Assembly (NCBI RefSeq): GCF_011043775.1
Contig: NZ_JAAKXY010000006.1
Location: 420,792-484,791, forward strand
Direction of reading: 5' to 3'
Source of the DNA: Natronolimnobius sp. AArcel1
GTDB lineage: Archaea; Halobacteriota; Halobacteria; Halobacteriales; Natrialbaceae
DNA length: 64,000 nucleotides
This document shows, piece after piece, positions 35,630-44,162 of this stretch (position 1 is its first letter; each line of letters begins with the position of its first letter). The position numbers were made by a program, and so were the translations under genes. Under the pieces are notes generated by a model that was not told where the DNA came from, did no database searches, and saw only the letters and a program-made list of their open reading frames with translations.

Positions 35630-36636
35630 GCTTTCCGACAGCCGCACAGACCAGACTCGGGCGCGTGCGCGAGTACCCAGTGGATCTTGCGGTCGTGTCA
35701 CTCGTCGCTGTCCTTGGTTATCTCCTCATCGCCTCGGTCCCGGCTGAAAGTCCGCTGCGCTTGCTCGTTGCATTCCCACTTGCGCTGTTTCTGCCTGGCT
35801 ACGCGCTCACATCGTTTCTGTTTCCAGCAGCCGAGCGCCCTGCGCGAGAAGCGGCCACAACCGTGGTCGAGCGCCGCCCTCGAGGAATTAATACCGTTGA
35901 GCGATTGGGCCTCTCGTTCGTGCTGTCACTGTCGATCTTACCGCTGGTCGTACTTGCGCTCCCGGTCACTCAGTGGGGTCTCGGGGCGGGACCAATCGCG
36001 GCTGTGCTTGCTGGACTAACGGTCGTTGCGGCCCAACTCGGTGCATTGCGGCGCATTCGAACGCCAGCGGCAGAGCGGTTTACCGTGTCGTTCACCGCTG
36101 CGTTCGCCGGACTGCGAGATGACGACAGCGCTGTGGCAACGTTCTCGAGCGTCATCCTCGTCGTCGCCGTTGCCGTTGCAGCCGGTGCGTTGCTCGTTGG
36201 ATTCCTGTTTCCGGCCGCAGGTGGCGGCTTTACTGAATTGGGACTGTACACCGAGGACGACGATGGTGATCTGGTCGCCGGCGAGATCCCAGACGAAATC
36301 GAGCCGGGTGAATCCGTCCCAGTGACACTGGCAGTTGAGAATCACGAAGGTGAACACGCCGAGTACACGCTGGTCGTCCAAGAGCAGGGTATCGAAGACG
36401 ATGAGGTCGTCGACCGAACCGAGTTGCGGACGATCGATGGCAGCATCTCCGATGGGAGTACTGGCCTGGGTGAACGAGAGATCACGCCAACCGCAGCGGA
36501 CGACGAAACCGTCCGAATTAGCGTCTTGCTGTACGACGATGGCGACGTGCCGGACGAACCGACGAATGAAAACGCCGACGAAGACGCCTACTTCTGGGTT
36601 ACCGTCACCGAAGACGCCGCTGACGACGACGAGTAA
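35626..36636 (+). CDS. DUF1616 family membrane protein (second copy)
   Basis: 336 aa. About five membrane segments, with LFLPGYALTSFLFPA (about residues 60-74) diagnostic of DUF1616. A segment near residue 188 precedes an acidic external domain that contains YTLVVQEQGIEDDEV, matching YTAVVQEQWV of the paralogue at 6186. The start ATG 35626 has GGAGGAGG five bases upstream; an in-frame GTG at 35620 overlaps that site and is less likely. It probably works in surface-glycan assembly. It is the first gene of the second glycan arm. Confidence 0.88.
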   Translation: MSFPTAAQTRLGRVREYPVDLAVVSLVAVLGYLLIASVPAESPLRLLVAFPLALFLPGYALTSFLFPAAERPAREAATTVVERRPRGINTVERLGLSFVLSLSILPLVVLALPVTQWGLGAGPIAAVLAGLTVVAAQLGALRRIRTPAAERFTVSFTAAFAGLRDDDSAVATFSSVILVVAVAVAAGALLVGFLFPAAGGGFTELGLYTEDDDGDLVAGEIPDEIEPGESVPVTLAVENHEGEHAEYTLVVQEQGIEDDEVVDRTELRTIDGSISDGSTGLGEREITPTAADDETVRISVLLYDDGDVPDEPTNENADEDAYFWVTVTEDAADDDE

Positions 36637-37234
36637 CAGAGCTGGAATTTCGATCTCGTCTCCTTGTTTTCTGCGCCTCGAGACACTCACAGGCGCTCAC
36701 AGTTGGCTGTTGTATCCTCACAACCTGGCCCAGTCTCTCTCATGCTGGTCGCAGCCATCCCGTGATACCGTGAGTAATGGCTCATGGAGATGCGATTGCA
36801 CTGTATGCGAGCGATGACGTCAGCTACTGACAAGTGGCGAGCAGGAACCTGATGTGCACGGATCACGCACCGATAGCACGGCGTCGGCTTACTACGGGAG
36901 CCGGATCGGGCAGTCCTGATAGAGGTGTTCTCAAACCACTTGCCAAACTGGCCGTCGCTTACGTTCTGTCGTTGGCTTCCCAGTGGGTCACAGAGAGTAG
37001 TGAGTGCTTGGCGACGATATGGGAGAGGGTCGTTCGGGCCAGGCAAGGGAGGTGGGTCACTGGGTTCGACTCGCTCGAGGCCAGTTTGAAGCCACTCTCG
37101 AGAGACCAGTACAGCGAGTCACGAGTTGGGTGGTCACTCTCTGAGCAAGAGATGTGCCACCAGTGACTCGGAAGCGAGCACGGCTGTAGAATAGCCGGAG
37201 GGCAGTACTCCGTGCTGAACGCGACGTGCTATTG
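36637..37234. other. Gene-free stretch
   Basis: About 600 bp between convergent genes. No credible reading frame, inverted repeat or RNA gene was seen. Confidence 0.5.
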
Positions 37235-37771
37235 TTATCGACCCGCGGTGCCGGACGTGAGCTGCAGGTCCGGTCGACGCGAGACGTGCTGTGCAATCGA
37301 GAGCGCAAGGATGACGAGACACAACGCCAGTCCAATTACGGGGGCAGCGGCAGCCGTTACCGGACCAACGGCAAGCCAGGCAACAGCGAAGAAAACGACA
37401 CCAGCGACCGTCGCGGCGGCGTACAGCCGATACCAGGCGCGATCGGAGCCGAGGTGGCGGTCGAGATAGGGCTCGAACACGTCATCACTCGGCAGTAACT
37501 CGATGCGGTGGCCATCGGGATCCCAGTTAACGATCCCGTGGTCCTCGAGCATTGGCAGGTGGGTCTGATACAACGAGATATAGACCCGCCGGCGCTGCGT
37601 GCGGGTGACCTCGTCGGGTTCGGTGTCGTTCTCCCAGGCGGCTACCTGTTCGACGAGCGGTGCCAGATCACAGCCGCCGCCACACTGTTTCAGGTATTGG
37701 ACTGCCCGTCGCCGTCGAGCGTTACTGAACACATCGAATAACTCGGCTTGTGTCAATTCGTGTTCAGACAT
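37235..37771 (-). CDS. DUF7344-like membrane-anchored winged-helix protein (second copy)
   Basis: 178 aa. Winged helix: FDVFSNARRRRAVQYLKQ (about residues 12-29), VEQVAAWENDTEPDEV, RRVYISLYQTHLPMLEDHGI (about 62-81). Two membrane segments at about 118-136 and 140-160. More similar to the interrupted copy at 63449 (shared AAWENDT and YQTHLP) than to the copy at 32484. Probable tethered regulator. Confidence 0.87.
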   Translation of the reverse strand: MSEHELTQAELFDVFSNARRRRAVQYLKQCGGGCDLAPLVEQVAAWENDTEPDEVTRTQRRRVYISLYQTHLPMLEDHGIVNWDPDGHRIELLPSDDVFEPYLDRHLGSDRAWYRLYAAATVAGVVFFAVAWLAVGPVTAAAAPVIGLALCLVILALSIAQHVSRRPDLQLTSGTAGR

Positions 37772-38098
37772 GAGTGCCCTCGCGCTCCCGAATCGAATAT
37801 CGTTCGGGGATGATCGGATACCTCACAGTAGCGAGTCCCAGACGCTGACCCTTTACTATCGCTCGGCTACCGTTTCGAAATCGAATTGTACCGGTTGGCG
37901 TTCGTGACAAACGTCCAAACCGACGTTTGAGCGCTCGTGAGAGTTTCCTGGTCGCTCGAGAACAAGACCAAAGCCACACAATGCATTGATCTGGTGAGCC
38001 GATCGGGTATTCAGCAAGCGACCGGACACAAGCTGTAGTTCTGGGCTACGGATCCGTCAGGGCAGGGATAACAAAACCTCGTTACCCGGTGTATCAGC
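37772..38098. other. Divergent intergenic region
   Basis: About 325 bp between the DUF7344-like gene and the diamino-sugar operon. It holds the ATAACAAAAC element at 38068-38077; no gene was seen. Confidence 0.45.
38068..38077 (+). promoter_or_regulatory. ATAACAAAAC element, diamino-sugar operon
   Basis: Exact core copy, 31 nt upstream of the first ATG (38099) and 197 nt before the acetyltransferase ATG. Confidence 0.6.
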
Positions 38099-38272
38099 AT
38101 GATTCCCAAGCGGATCGAGTATCCGATGACACAGCACTACCTACGACAACGAATACACGGCCAACGACGGACCACAGGCCCTCCAGCACCGCTCACCGCT
38201 CGCTCGAGCGAGCGGGCACGCGTGAGGACTGTACGTGATGGCTCCGATCGAGAGGTGTCACGCGATGAGTGA
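38099..38272 (+). CDS. 57-codon ORF overlapping the acetyltransferase start
   Basis: First ATG after the ATAACAAAAC element. Its TGA (38270-38272) overlaps the acetyltransferase ATG by 8 nt (ATGAGTGA), the overlap type used by real gene pairs in this window. The product is Arg-rich and basic, unlike most haloarchaeal proteins. It is either a coupling leader or a fortuitous frame. Confidence 0.3.
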   Translation: MIPKRIEYPMTQHYLRQRIHGQRRTTGPPAPLTARSSERARVRTVRDGSDREVSRDE

Positions 38273-38858
38273 AGCAATCCCCAGTCAAGTCGTTCGCGGC
38301 GACGGCTGTACGATCGACGATGAGGCAACCGTTGGCTACGGTGAGTTCGATGAGCCAACGACGCTCGGCGACGACGCGACGGTTCGAGCTGGCGCAATCG
38401 TCTACGGCAACGTCACGATCGGCGACGGGTTCATGACCGGCCACGATGTGCTGGTCCGTGAGAACACGACGATTGGCGACGATGTTCTCGTCGGGACGAA
38501 GACCGTCATCGACGGCGAGACGACCATCGGCTCGGATGTGAGCCTACAGACGAACGTCTACATCCCGACGAACACCACGATCGGCGACAACGTCTTCATT
38601 GGTCCCAGCGCTGCCCTGACCAACGACGAGTACCCGGTCCGAACGGACACTGGACTCGAGGGGCCGACAATCGAAGACGGCGCATCAATCGGTGCGAACG
38701 CGACGCTGCTGCCCGGTGTGACGATTGGCGAGAACGCCTTCGTCGCAGCCGGGTCGGTCGTCACCGACGACGTTCCAGCGAACAGTCTTGCGGTCGGAAC
38801 GCCAGCGACGATCCAGGACCTCCCCGAACCGCTCGAGGGACCGAACGAAATCGCGTGA
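38265..38858 (+). CDS. Hexapeptide-repeat acetyltransferase, WbpD/WlbB-like
   Basis: 197 aa, left-handed beta-helix with many isoleucine-patch hexapeptides (TIGDDVLVGTKTVI, TIGDNVFIGPSAALTND) and the C-terminal ATLLPGVTIGENAFVAAGSV typical of UDP-sugar N-acetyltransferases. By family it acetylates the 3-amino group of UDP-GlcNAc3NA. The next three genes are the aminotransferase and two dehydrogenases of the same pathway. The start at 38265 (MSEAIPSQVV) is preferred over ATG 38235 and ATG 38238. Confidence 0.88.
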   Translation: MSEAIPSQVVRGDGCTIDDEATVGYGEFDEPTTLGDDATVRAGAIVYGNVTIGDGFMTGHDVLVRENTTIGDDVLVGTKTVIDGETTIGSDVSLQTNVYIPTNTTIGDNVFIGPSAALTNDEYPVRTDTGLEGPTIEDGASIGANATLLPGVTIGENAFVAAGSVVTDDVPANSLAVGTPATIQDLPEPLEGPNEIA

Positions 38859-38862
38859 TAGC

Positions 38863-40077
38863 ATGAGTGAGACGAACGTCGATACCGAGACTGAGTCGGA
38901 ACACGCTAAGAGCATCGACGCGGAACCAACGGAGCCGACAGCACCGAGCGAGGAGACCGACGGCTCGGTCTCGATTGCAGACCCGGACGTCAGTGACGCA
39001 GTTGCCGACCGCGTCCAGTCTGTGATCGAAGGCGGTGGGCTCGCAGACGGTCCGGAAGTCCGTGCCTTCGAAGACGAGTTTGCAGCCTACTGCGTCGCCG
39101 AGCAGGCTGTCGCGACCTCGAACGGAACGACCGCGCTGCACGCCGCACTCGAGGCGTTCGGCGTTGGCAAGGGCGACGCAGTACTGACGTCTCCGTTCTC
39201 GTTCGTCGCGAGTGCGAACGCGATTCGACTCGCCGGCGCGACACCCGTTTTTGCGGATATCGACCCCGAGACGTACACGCTCGATCCCGACGCTGTCGAG
39301 GCAGTCCTCGAGCGCCGATCTGACGTCGTCGGCTTACTGCCGGTGCATCTGTACGGACTAGCAGCGAACATGCCTGCCCTGAACGCGCTCGCAGACGACC
39401 ACGACTTGTTCGTCCTCGAGGACGCCTGTCAGGCCCATGGCGCACAGATCAACGGCGAGCGCGTCGGCTCGATTGGCGATGCGGCGTGCTTCTCGTTCTA
39501 CCCGACGAAGAATATGACGACCGGCGAGGGCGGTGTCGTCACGACGGATAACGAGGATGTCGCCCAGCGAACCCAACAGTTCGTCAATCATGGGCGCGGC
39601 CAGAGCGGCACCGGCGGCTACGATCACATCGACCTCGGGCACAACTTCCGGATGACAAGCATTGCGGGCGCAATCGGCTCCGGCCAACTCGAGCGCCTAC
39701 CAGATTTCAATGAGGCTCGCCGCAAGACGGCCGCTTACTACGACGAGCAGTTCGCAGAGTTGCCACTCGAGACGCCGACGGAACCCCGTGGCTACCGACA
39801 CGTCTATCATCAGTACACGGTCCGCACCGACAGTCCTGCCGAACGAGACGCGCTTGCGGAGACGCTCGAGGCACACGACGTCGATTCGGCGGTGTACTAC
39901 GATACGCCGATTCACCGACAGCCAGCCTACGAGTCGGTGAGTACGGCTGCTGCGTCGTTCCCCGAAGCCGAGCGAGCAGCTGAGACCGTCCTGTCCCTGC
40001 CAGTCCATCCCGGATTGTCCGACGCTGAGCGACGAACCGTTGTCGAAGCAGTTACCAAACATTACACCTCCCAATGA
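38863..40077 (+). CDS. DegT/DnrJ/EryC1 aminotransferase, WbpE-like
   Basis: 404 aa, PLP-dependent sugar aminotransferase. The disordered acidic N-terminus (about 35 residues) precedes the core. Seen: SNGTTALHAALEAFG (86-100), LEDACQAHGA (185-194), and the PLP Lys in FYPTKNMTTGEGG (K216). By family it transfers an amino group from glutamate to the 3-keto sugar nucleotide. It lies 4 nt after the acetyltransferase stop and overlaps the dehydrogenase by 4 nt. Confidence 0.9.
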   Translation: MSETNVDTETESEHAKSIDAEPTEPTAPSEETDGSVSIADPDVSDAVADRVQSVIEGGGLADGPEVRAFEDEFAAYCVAEQAVATSNGTTALHAALEAFGVGKGDAVLTSPFSFVASANAIRLAGATPVFADIDPETYTLDPDAVEAVLERRSDVVGLLPVHLYGLAANMPALNALADDHDLFVLEDACQAHGAQINGERVGSIGDAACFSFYPTKNMTTGEGGVVTTDNEDVAQRTQQFVNHGRGQSGTGGYDHIDLGHNFRMTSIAGAIGSGQLERLPDFNEARRKTAAYYDEQFAELPLETPTEPRGYRHVYHQYTVRTDSPAERDALAETLEAHDVDSAVYYDTPIHRQPAYESVSTAAASFPEAERAAETVLSLPVHPGLSDAERRTVVEAVTKHYTSQ

Positions 40078-41114
40078 GCACGGAACACACGCTCTCTACA
40101 GCACGAACCACCGCAGGCGTCATCGGCGTTGGCGCGATGGGCGCCAACCACGCACGCGTGTATAGTGAGTTACCGAACGTCGAATTAGCCGGCGTCACCG
40201 ACCACGACGCCGACATTGCCAGGCAGGTCGCAGACGAGTACGGCACTGACGCGCTCACGCTCGAGGAACTACTCGAGCGCTGTGACGTCGTGAGCGTCGC
40301 CGTTCCGACGCATGTCCACTACGATCTGGTGACGACCTGTCTCGAGGCGGACGTCAACGTCTTAGTCGAGAAGCCAATCGCAGAGACAGTCGAAGAAGGG
40401 CGACGCATGGCTGCCCTGGCAGAAGAACGCGGATTGGTCCTCCAGGTTGGCCACATCGAGCGATTCAACCCGGCCGTCCAGACGATCGCCGAACTGATCG
40501 ACGAACTCGACGTCATCAGTCTCGAGGCCGAACGGCTCGGCCCGCCAATCGACCGGACTGCACCCGGCAACGTCATCTTCGATCTGATGGTCCACGACGT
40601 GGATATCGTCGGCTCGATCCTCGATTCAACGCCGAACTCGATCACCGCGATGGGGACCGAAGACGGCCGCTATGCGACCGCGACGATGGAGTACAACGAC
40701 GTGGTCGCCTCGCTGACCGCCAGTCGCGTCACCCAGAAGAAGGTCCGCAAACTGAACGTCACCGCACGCGAGTGTTTCGTCGAGGTGGACTACCTCGAGC
40801 AGTCGGTCCTGATTCATCGCGACTCCTATCCGGAGTACGTTAACGACGAAGGTCAGAAACGGTATCGCCACGAGAGCGTCGTCGAACGCCCGCGTATCGA
40901 CAACGGCGAACCGCTGCGCCACGAGTTAGCGTCGTTCGTCGAGAGCGTCCGAGCAAACGACAAACCGGAGGTCACTCCGCAAGACGGCATTGAGGCGCTT
41001 CAGGCGGTCCAGACGATCGATCAACTGGTCGAAGACAGACAGGGCCAGAAACCCGCCACCGTGCTATCCGAAGGCGACCATGACTCCGATGAGCGAGAGG
41101 TGGAAGCACCATGA
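40074..41114 (+). CDS. Gfo/Idh/MocA oxidoreductase, WbpB-like UDP-sugar 3-dehydrogenase
   Basis: 346 aa. NAD-binding AGVIGVGAMGANHARVY (14-30), the family EKPIAETVEE (about 99-108), then GHIERFNPAV (about 126-135), seen in archaeal UDP-GlcNAc(A) 3-dehydrogenases such as the methanococcal enzyme. It makes the 3-keto sugar that the aminotransferase uses. ATGA overlaps on both sides. The last 20 residues are acidic and disordered. Confidence 0.88.
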   Translation: MSTEHTLSTARTTAGVIGVGAMGANHARVYSELPNVELAGVTDHDADIARQVADEYGTDALTLEELLERCDVVSVAVPTHVHYDLVTTCLEADVNVLVEKPIAETVEEGRRMAALAEERGLVLQVGHIERFNPAVQTIAELIDELDVISLEAERLGPPIDRTAPGNVIFDLMVHDVDIVGSILDSTPNSITAMGTEDGRYATATMEYNDVVASLTASRVTQKKVRKLNVTARECFVEVDYLEQSVLIHRDSYPEYVNDEGQKRYRHESVVERPRIDNGEPLRHELASFVESVRANDKPEVTPQDGIEALQAVQTIDQLVEDRQGQKPATVLSEGDHDSDEREVEAP

Positions 41115-42613
41115 CGGCAGCTAAGGACGCCGCTCCGGACGTGCCCGCCCTCTACGACTCGAGCGTCGACGAATCGAACCAGCACGACCTGCTTACCAGC
41201 GGCGAGATTCCCGTCGCCGTCTACGGGCTGGGCAAAATGGGGCTCCCGCTTGCAGGCGTCTACGCCGAGACGACGGGCAACGTCACGGGTGTCGACGTTG
41301 ATCCGAGCGTCGTCGAGACGATCAATGGCGGCGAGAGCCACGTCATCGGCGAACCCGGACTCGACAACCTCGTCTCCGAACAGGTCGACGCCGGCCGACT
41401 CGAGGCGACGACAGACGGCGCAGCGGCAGCCGCCAACGCGCGCATCCACGTTATCATCGTGCCGACGCTGATCGATGAGGACAGTCAGCCGAACCTCGCA
41501 ACCGTCGAATCCGTCGCCGACGATATCGCAGCCGGTCTGTCGCCGGGCGATCTGGTCCTCGCCGAGTCGACGCTGCCGCCAACCTCCTGTCGCGACGTAA
41601 TCAAGCCCCACCTCGAGCAAGAAAGCGGGCTCTCGGGCGACGAGTTCGGGCTTGCCTTTTGTCCCGAGCGCACCTCGAGTGGCCGCGCGTTAGAAGATAT
41701 TCGGGGCGCGTATCCGAAGGTCGTCGGCGGCGTCGACGACGAGAGTACCCGCGCGGCGAGCGTCGTTTACGACGAAATTTCGGACAACGAGGTCCACCCG
41801 GTCTCGGACGCGACAACCGCGGAGTCGGTCAAAGTTTTCGAAGGCGTTTACCGCGACGTAAACATCGGCCTGGCGAACGAACTCGGCCGGCTCGCAGACG
41901 AACTCGGCATCTCGGTCCGCGAGGCAATCGAGACCGCAAACGACCTCCCGATGTGCCAGCTCCACGAGCCCGGACCCGGTGTCGGCGGCCACTGCATCCC
42001 CTACTATCCGCACTTCCTGCTCTCGCAAAACGAGGAGCCACTCGACGTGACCCGAACCGCTCGAGCGGTCAACGATGGGATGCCGTCGGTCGTCGTCGAC
42101 CGCCTCGAGCAGGAACTCGCCGCGACCGGCACGGATCTCGCAGACGCGACGGTTGCTGTCCTCGGGATTACGTACCGGCCTGGCGTCGAAGAAACGCGCG
42201 CCTCGCCTGCGCTTGGCGTTATCGAGGACCTGAACGACCGGGGTGCGGACGTTCTCGGTGTCGACCCGCTCGTCGACCCTGCAGCGTACGGTGCCCGCCC
42301 GCTCGAGGTTACAGACCTTGCGAGTGCAGCCGAGACGCTCGATGCGGCTGTCCTCGTTACTCCACAGACAGAGTTCGAGCAGATCGAGTGGGCAGACCTC
42401 GAGCCGATGGTCGTCGTGGACGGTCGCGACGCGCTCGACCTCGCAGCAACGCACCACCGGGTCTACACGCTCGCTGGGAGCAGTGATGGACGGCCGCCGC
42501 GTCCAGAGTCGGTCAACGGCGAGCGCACCGGACTCGAGGCGGGAGCACGTACCGAACCCGAGACCGAGGCGGAACCCGGCACAACCCGAACAGACGGTGG
42601 ATTCGATGTATAA
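41111..42613 (+). CDS. UDP-N-acetyl sugar 6-dehydrogenase, WbpA/WecC-like
   Basis: 500 aa, UDP-glucose/GDP-mannose dehydrogenase superfamily. It oxidises the C6 alcohol to a uronate with two NAD+. Seen: Rossmann VAVYGLGKMGLPLAGVYAE (35-53), FCPERTSSGRAL (183-194), and the catalytic Cys in GPGVGGHCIPYYPHF (C295). The C-terminal domain has ITYRPGVEETRASPAL. An acidic tail of about 35 residues follows. It is longer than the usual 430 aa because of the N- and C-terminal extensions. Confidence 0.92.
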   Translation: MTAAKDAAPDVPALYDSSVDESNQHDLLTSGEIPVAVYGLGKMGLPLAGVYAETTGNVTGVDVDPSVVETINGGESHVIGEPGLDNLVSEQVDAGRLEATTDGAAAAANARIHVIIVPTLIDEDSQPNLATVESVADDIAAGLSPGDLVLAESTLPPTSCRDVIKPHLEQESGLSGDEFGLAFCPERTSSGRALEDIRGAYPKVVGGVDDESTRAASVVYDEISDNEVHPVSDATTAESVKVFEGVYRDVNIGLANELGRLADELGISVREAIETANDLPMCQLHEPGPGVGGHCIPYYPHFLLSQNEEPLDVTRTARAVNDGMPSVVVDRLEQELAATGTDLADATVAVLGITYRPGVEETRASPALGVIEDLNDRGADVLGVDPLVDPAAYGARPLEVTDLASAAETLDAAVLVTPQTEFEQIEWADLEPMVVVDGRDALDLAATHHRVYTLAGSSDGRPPRPESVNGERTGLEAGARTEPETEAEPGTTRTDGGFDV

Positions 42614-43796
42614 CGACAAGACAATCGGCGTCGTCGTAACGGCGTACAACGAGGAGGCGTTCGTCGGGAACGTTATCGAGACGGTTCCGGCGTACGTCGA
42701 CCGAATTTACGCTGTTGATGACGCCTCACCCGACGGAAGCTGGAGCGTTATTCAGCGCGTGGCGGATCAGCTCAACGAGGAGGCGACTCCCGAACCGGCG
42801 GTTGCACTCACCGATGGTGGCGACGATCGGCGCGTTGTGCCAATCCAACACGACGAAAACCGTGGGTACGGTGCGGCGGTCAAAACCGGCTACAAGCGCG
42901 CCGCCGAGGACGGAATCGACGTCGTCGCCGTCCTGAACGGAGACGGCCAGATGGACCCCGAAATCATGGATCGGATCATCGACCCCGTCGTCACCGGCGA
43001 GGCCGACTACGCGAAGGGCAACCGACTCCTCACTGCCGATGATCGCGACGGGATGTCCTCGTTCCGGCTGTTCGGCAACGCCATGCTGACCGGCCTCTCG
43101 AAGTTCGCCTCGGGCTACTGGACCGTCGGCGACCCACAGAACGGCTACACAGCCATCTCGAGTGAGACCATCGAGGAACTCGACCTCGAGTCGATCACTG
43201 ACCAGTACGGCTTCCTCAATCACATCCTGACTCACCTCAACGTCAACGAACGCCGGGTGGCCGACGTGTCGATGTCGGCGGTCTACGGTGACGAGGAATC
43301 GAGCATTAAGTACACGTCGTTCATCCGCTACGTCTCCATGCTGTTGTTGCGGAGTTTCTGCTGGCGGCTCAACCGCCGCTACGTCGTCGAGGGCTTCAAC
43401 CCCGCAGTGGTCTTCTACGGCGCTGGCTCTGCGGGTCTGGCTGGCGGCGTCGCAGGTGCAATCACCTCGATCGCTCGCGGACTTCGCGGGAAAGAGGGCT
43501 TTACCGGCCTGCTCGCATCGTTCGTCGCCCTTCTGCTCGGCGTCGTCTCACTCGGTGTCGCCATCGCGATGGACGCCGCGGAGAACGAGAATCTCGAGAC
43601 GACCAGTTACGAGACAACGGCCGAAACGGCAAACGGGGCAACCGCTTCGAGTGCGCCGGCTGATTCAAATGCGGCGACGGCCGTCGGACAGGACTCGAGT
43701 CAGGAGCCATCGCACGTGGTCTCGCATCCGGAGACTGGGAACGGAACCAGCACAAACACGGATCCTGACGCTGGCACGAATCCAAGCGCGACCTAA
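42606..43796 (+). CDS. Family 2 glycosyltransferase with membrane anchor (DPM1/AglJ-like)
   Basis: 396 aa. GT-A fold: VVVTAYNEEAFVGNVIETVP (9-28), DDASPDGSW (39-47), DxD in LNGDGQMDPEIM (about 117-128). Two hydrophobic segments follow (about 268-290 and 298-320). The Asp/Glu/Ser/Thr-rich tail is probably cytoplasmic. Overlaps the dehydrogenase stop by 8 nt (ATGTATAA), so it is the last member of the diamino-sugar operon and probably uses the UDP-sugar made by it or primes the lipid carrier (inference). Confidence 0.9.
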   Translation: MYNDKTIGVVVTAYNEEAFVGNVIETVPAYVDRIYAVDDASPDGSWSVIQRVADQLNEEATPEPAVALTDGGDDRRVVPIQHDENRGYGAAVKTGYKRAAEDGIDVVAVLNGDGQMDPEIMDRIIDPVVTGEADYAKGNRLLTADDRDGMSSFRLFGNAMLTGLSKFASGYWTVGDPQNGYTAISSETIEELDLESITDQYGFLNHILTHLNVNERRVADVSMSAVYGDEESSIKYTSFIRYVSMLLLRSFCWRLNRRYVVEGFNPAVVFYGAGSAGLAGGVAGAITSIARGLRGKEGFTGLLASFVALLLGVVSLGVAIAMDAAENENLETTSYETTAETANGATASSAPADSNAATAVGQDSSQEPSHVVSHPETGNGTSTNTDPDAGTNPSAT

Positions 43797-43812
43797 TCAA
43801 TTCTCGACTCGG

Positions 43813-43932
43813 ATGCTGCGGGTGGTCTTTGCAGGGGTGTATCCGCGTGAGCTGATGCACCTCGCCAGCGCCGTCCGTTCGCGACTCGAAACAGTTCGAC
43901 AGCGCTCGAGCAACGAGACAGTCAATCAGTGA
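43813..43932 (+). CDS. Possible 39-aa small protein
   Basis: ATG 16 nt after the GT2 stop; product begins MLRVVFAGVYPRELMHLASA. It is amphipathic rather than membrane-spanning and has no recognised family. It is supported only by proximity and codon pattern, so a chance frame remains possible. Confidence 0.25.
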   Translation: MLRVVFAGVYPRELMHLASAVRSRLETVRQRSSNETVNQ

Positions 43933-44122
43933 TTACAGTGCTTGCTGTCGACCGGATCGAACCGTCTCGTCGGCCAATATCTCGAGCCGGAAGACGAACG
44001 CGAGCCGTGTTCGCCGACGCTACCGTCGGTTTCGACTCGTTACAACGTTCTCTCGTAGAAGACAATACAGCGCAAAGATGCGCTCTCGAGATCGTTTCCA
44101 GACGTTTCAGAAAAAGTGAGGG

Positions 44123-44132
44123 ATAACAAAGC
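44123..44132 (+). promoter_or_regulatory. ATAACAAAGC element
   Basis: Exact core copy, 40 nt upstream of ATG 44163. The spacing favours that start over the in-frame GTG at 44136. Confidence 0.6.
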
Positions 44133-44162
44133 CATGTGTACGCTTTTGTTGGGGCAACCGAG

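Larger units (their letters stand above)
43797..44162. other. Intergenic region between the diamino-sugar operon and the GT4 gene
   Basis: About 365 bp. It contains a possible 39-codon frame at 43813-43932 and the ATAACAAAGC element at 44123-44132. Nothing else was seen. Confidence 0.4.

Noticed and set aside
44118..44134. GTGAGGGATAACAAAGC looks like part of the bacterial lac operator
   Set aside because: It belongs to the ATAACAAA series before glycan genes; there is no LacI-type gene and the organism is an archaeon.
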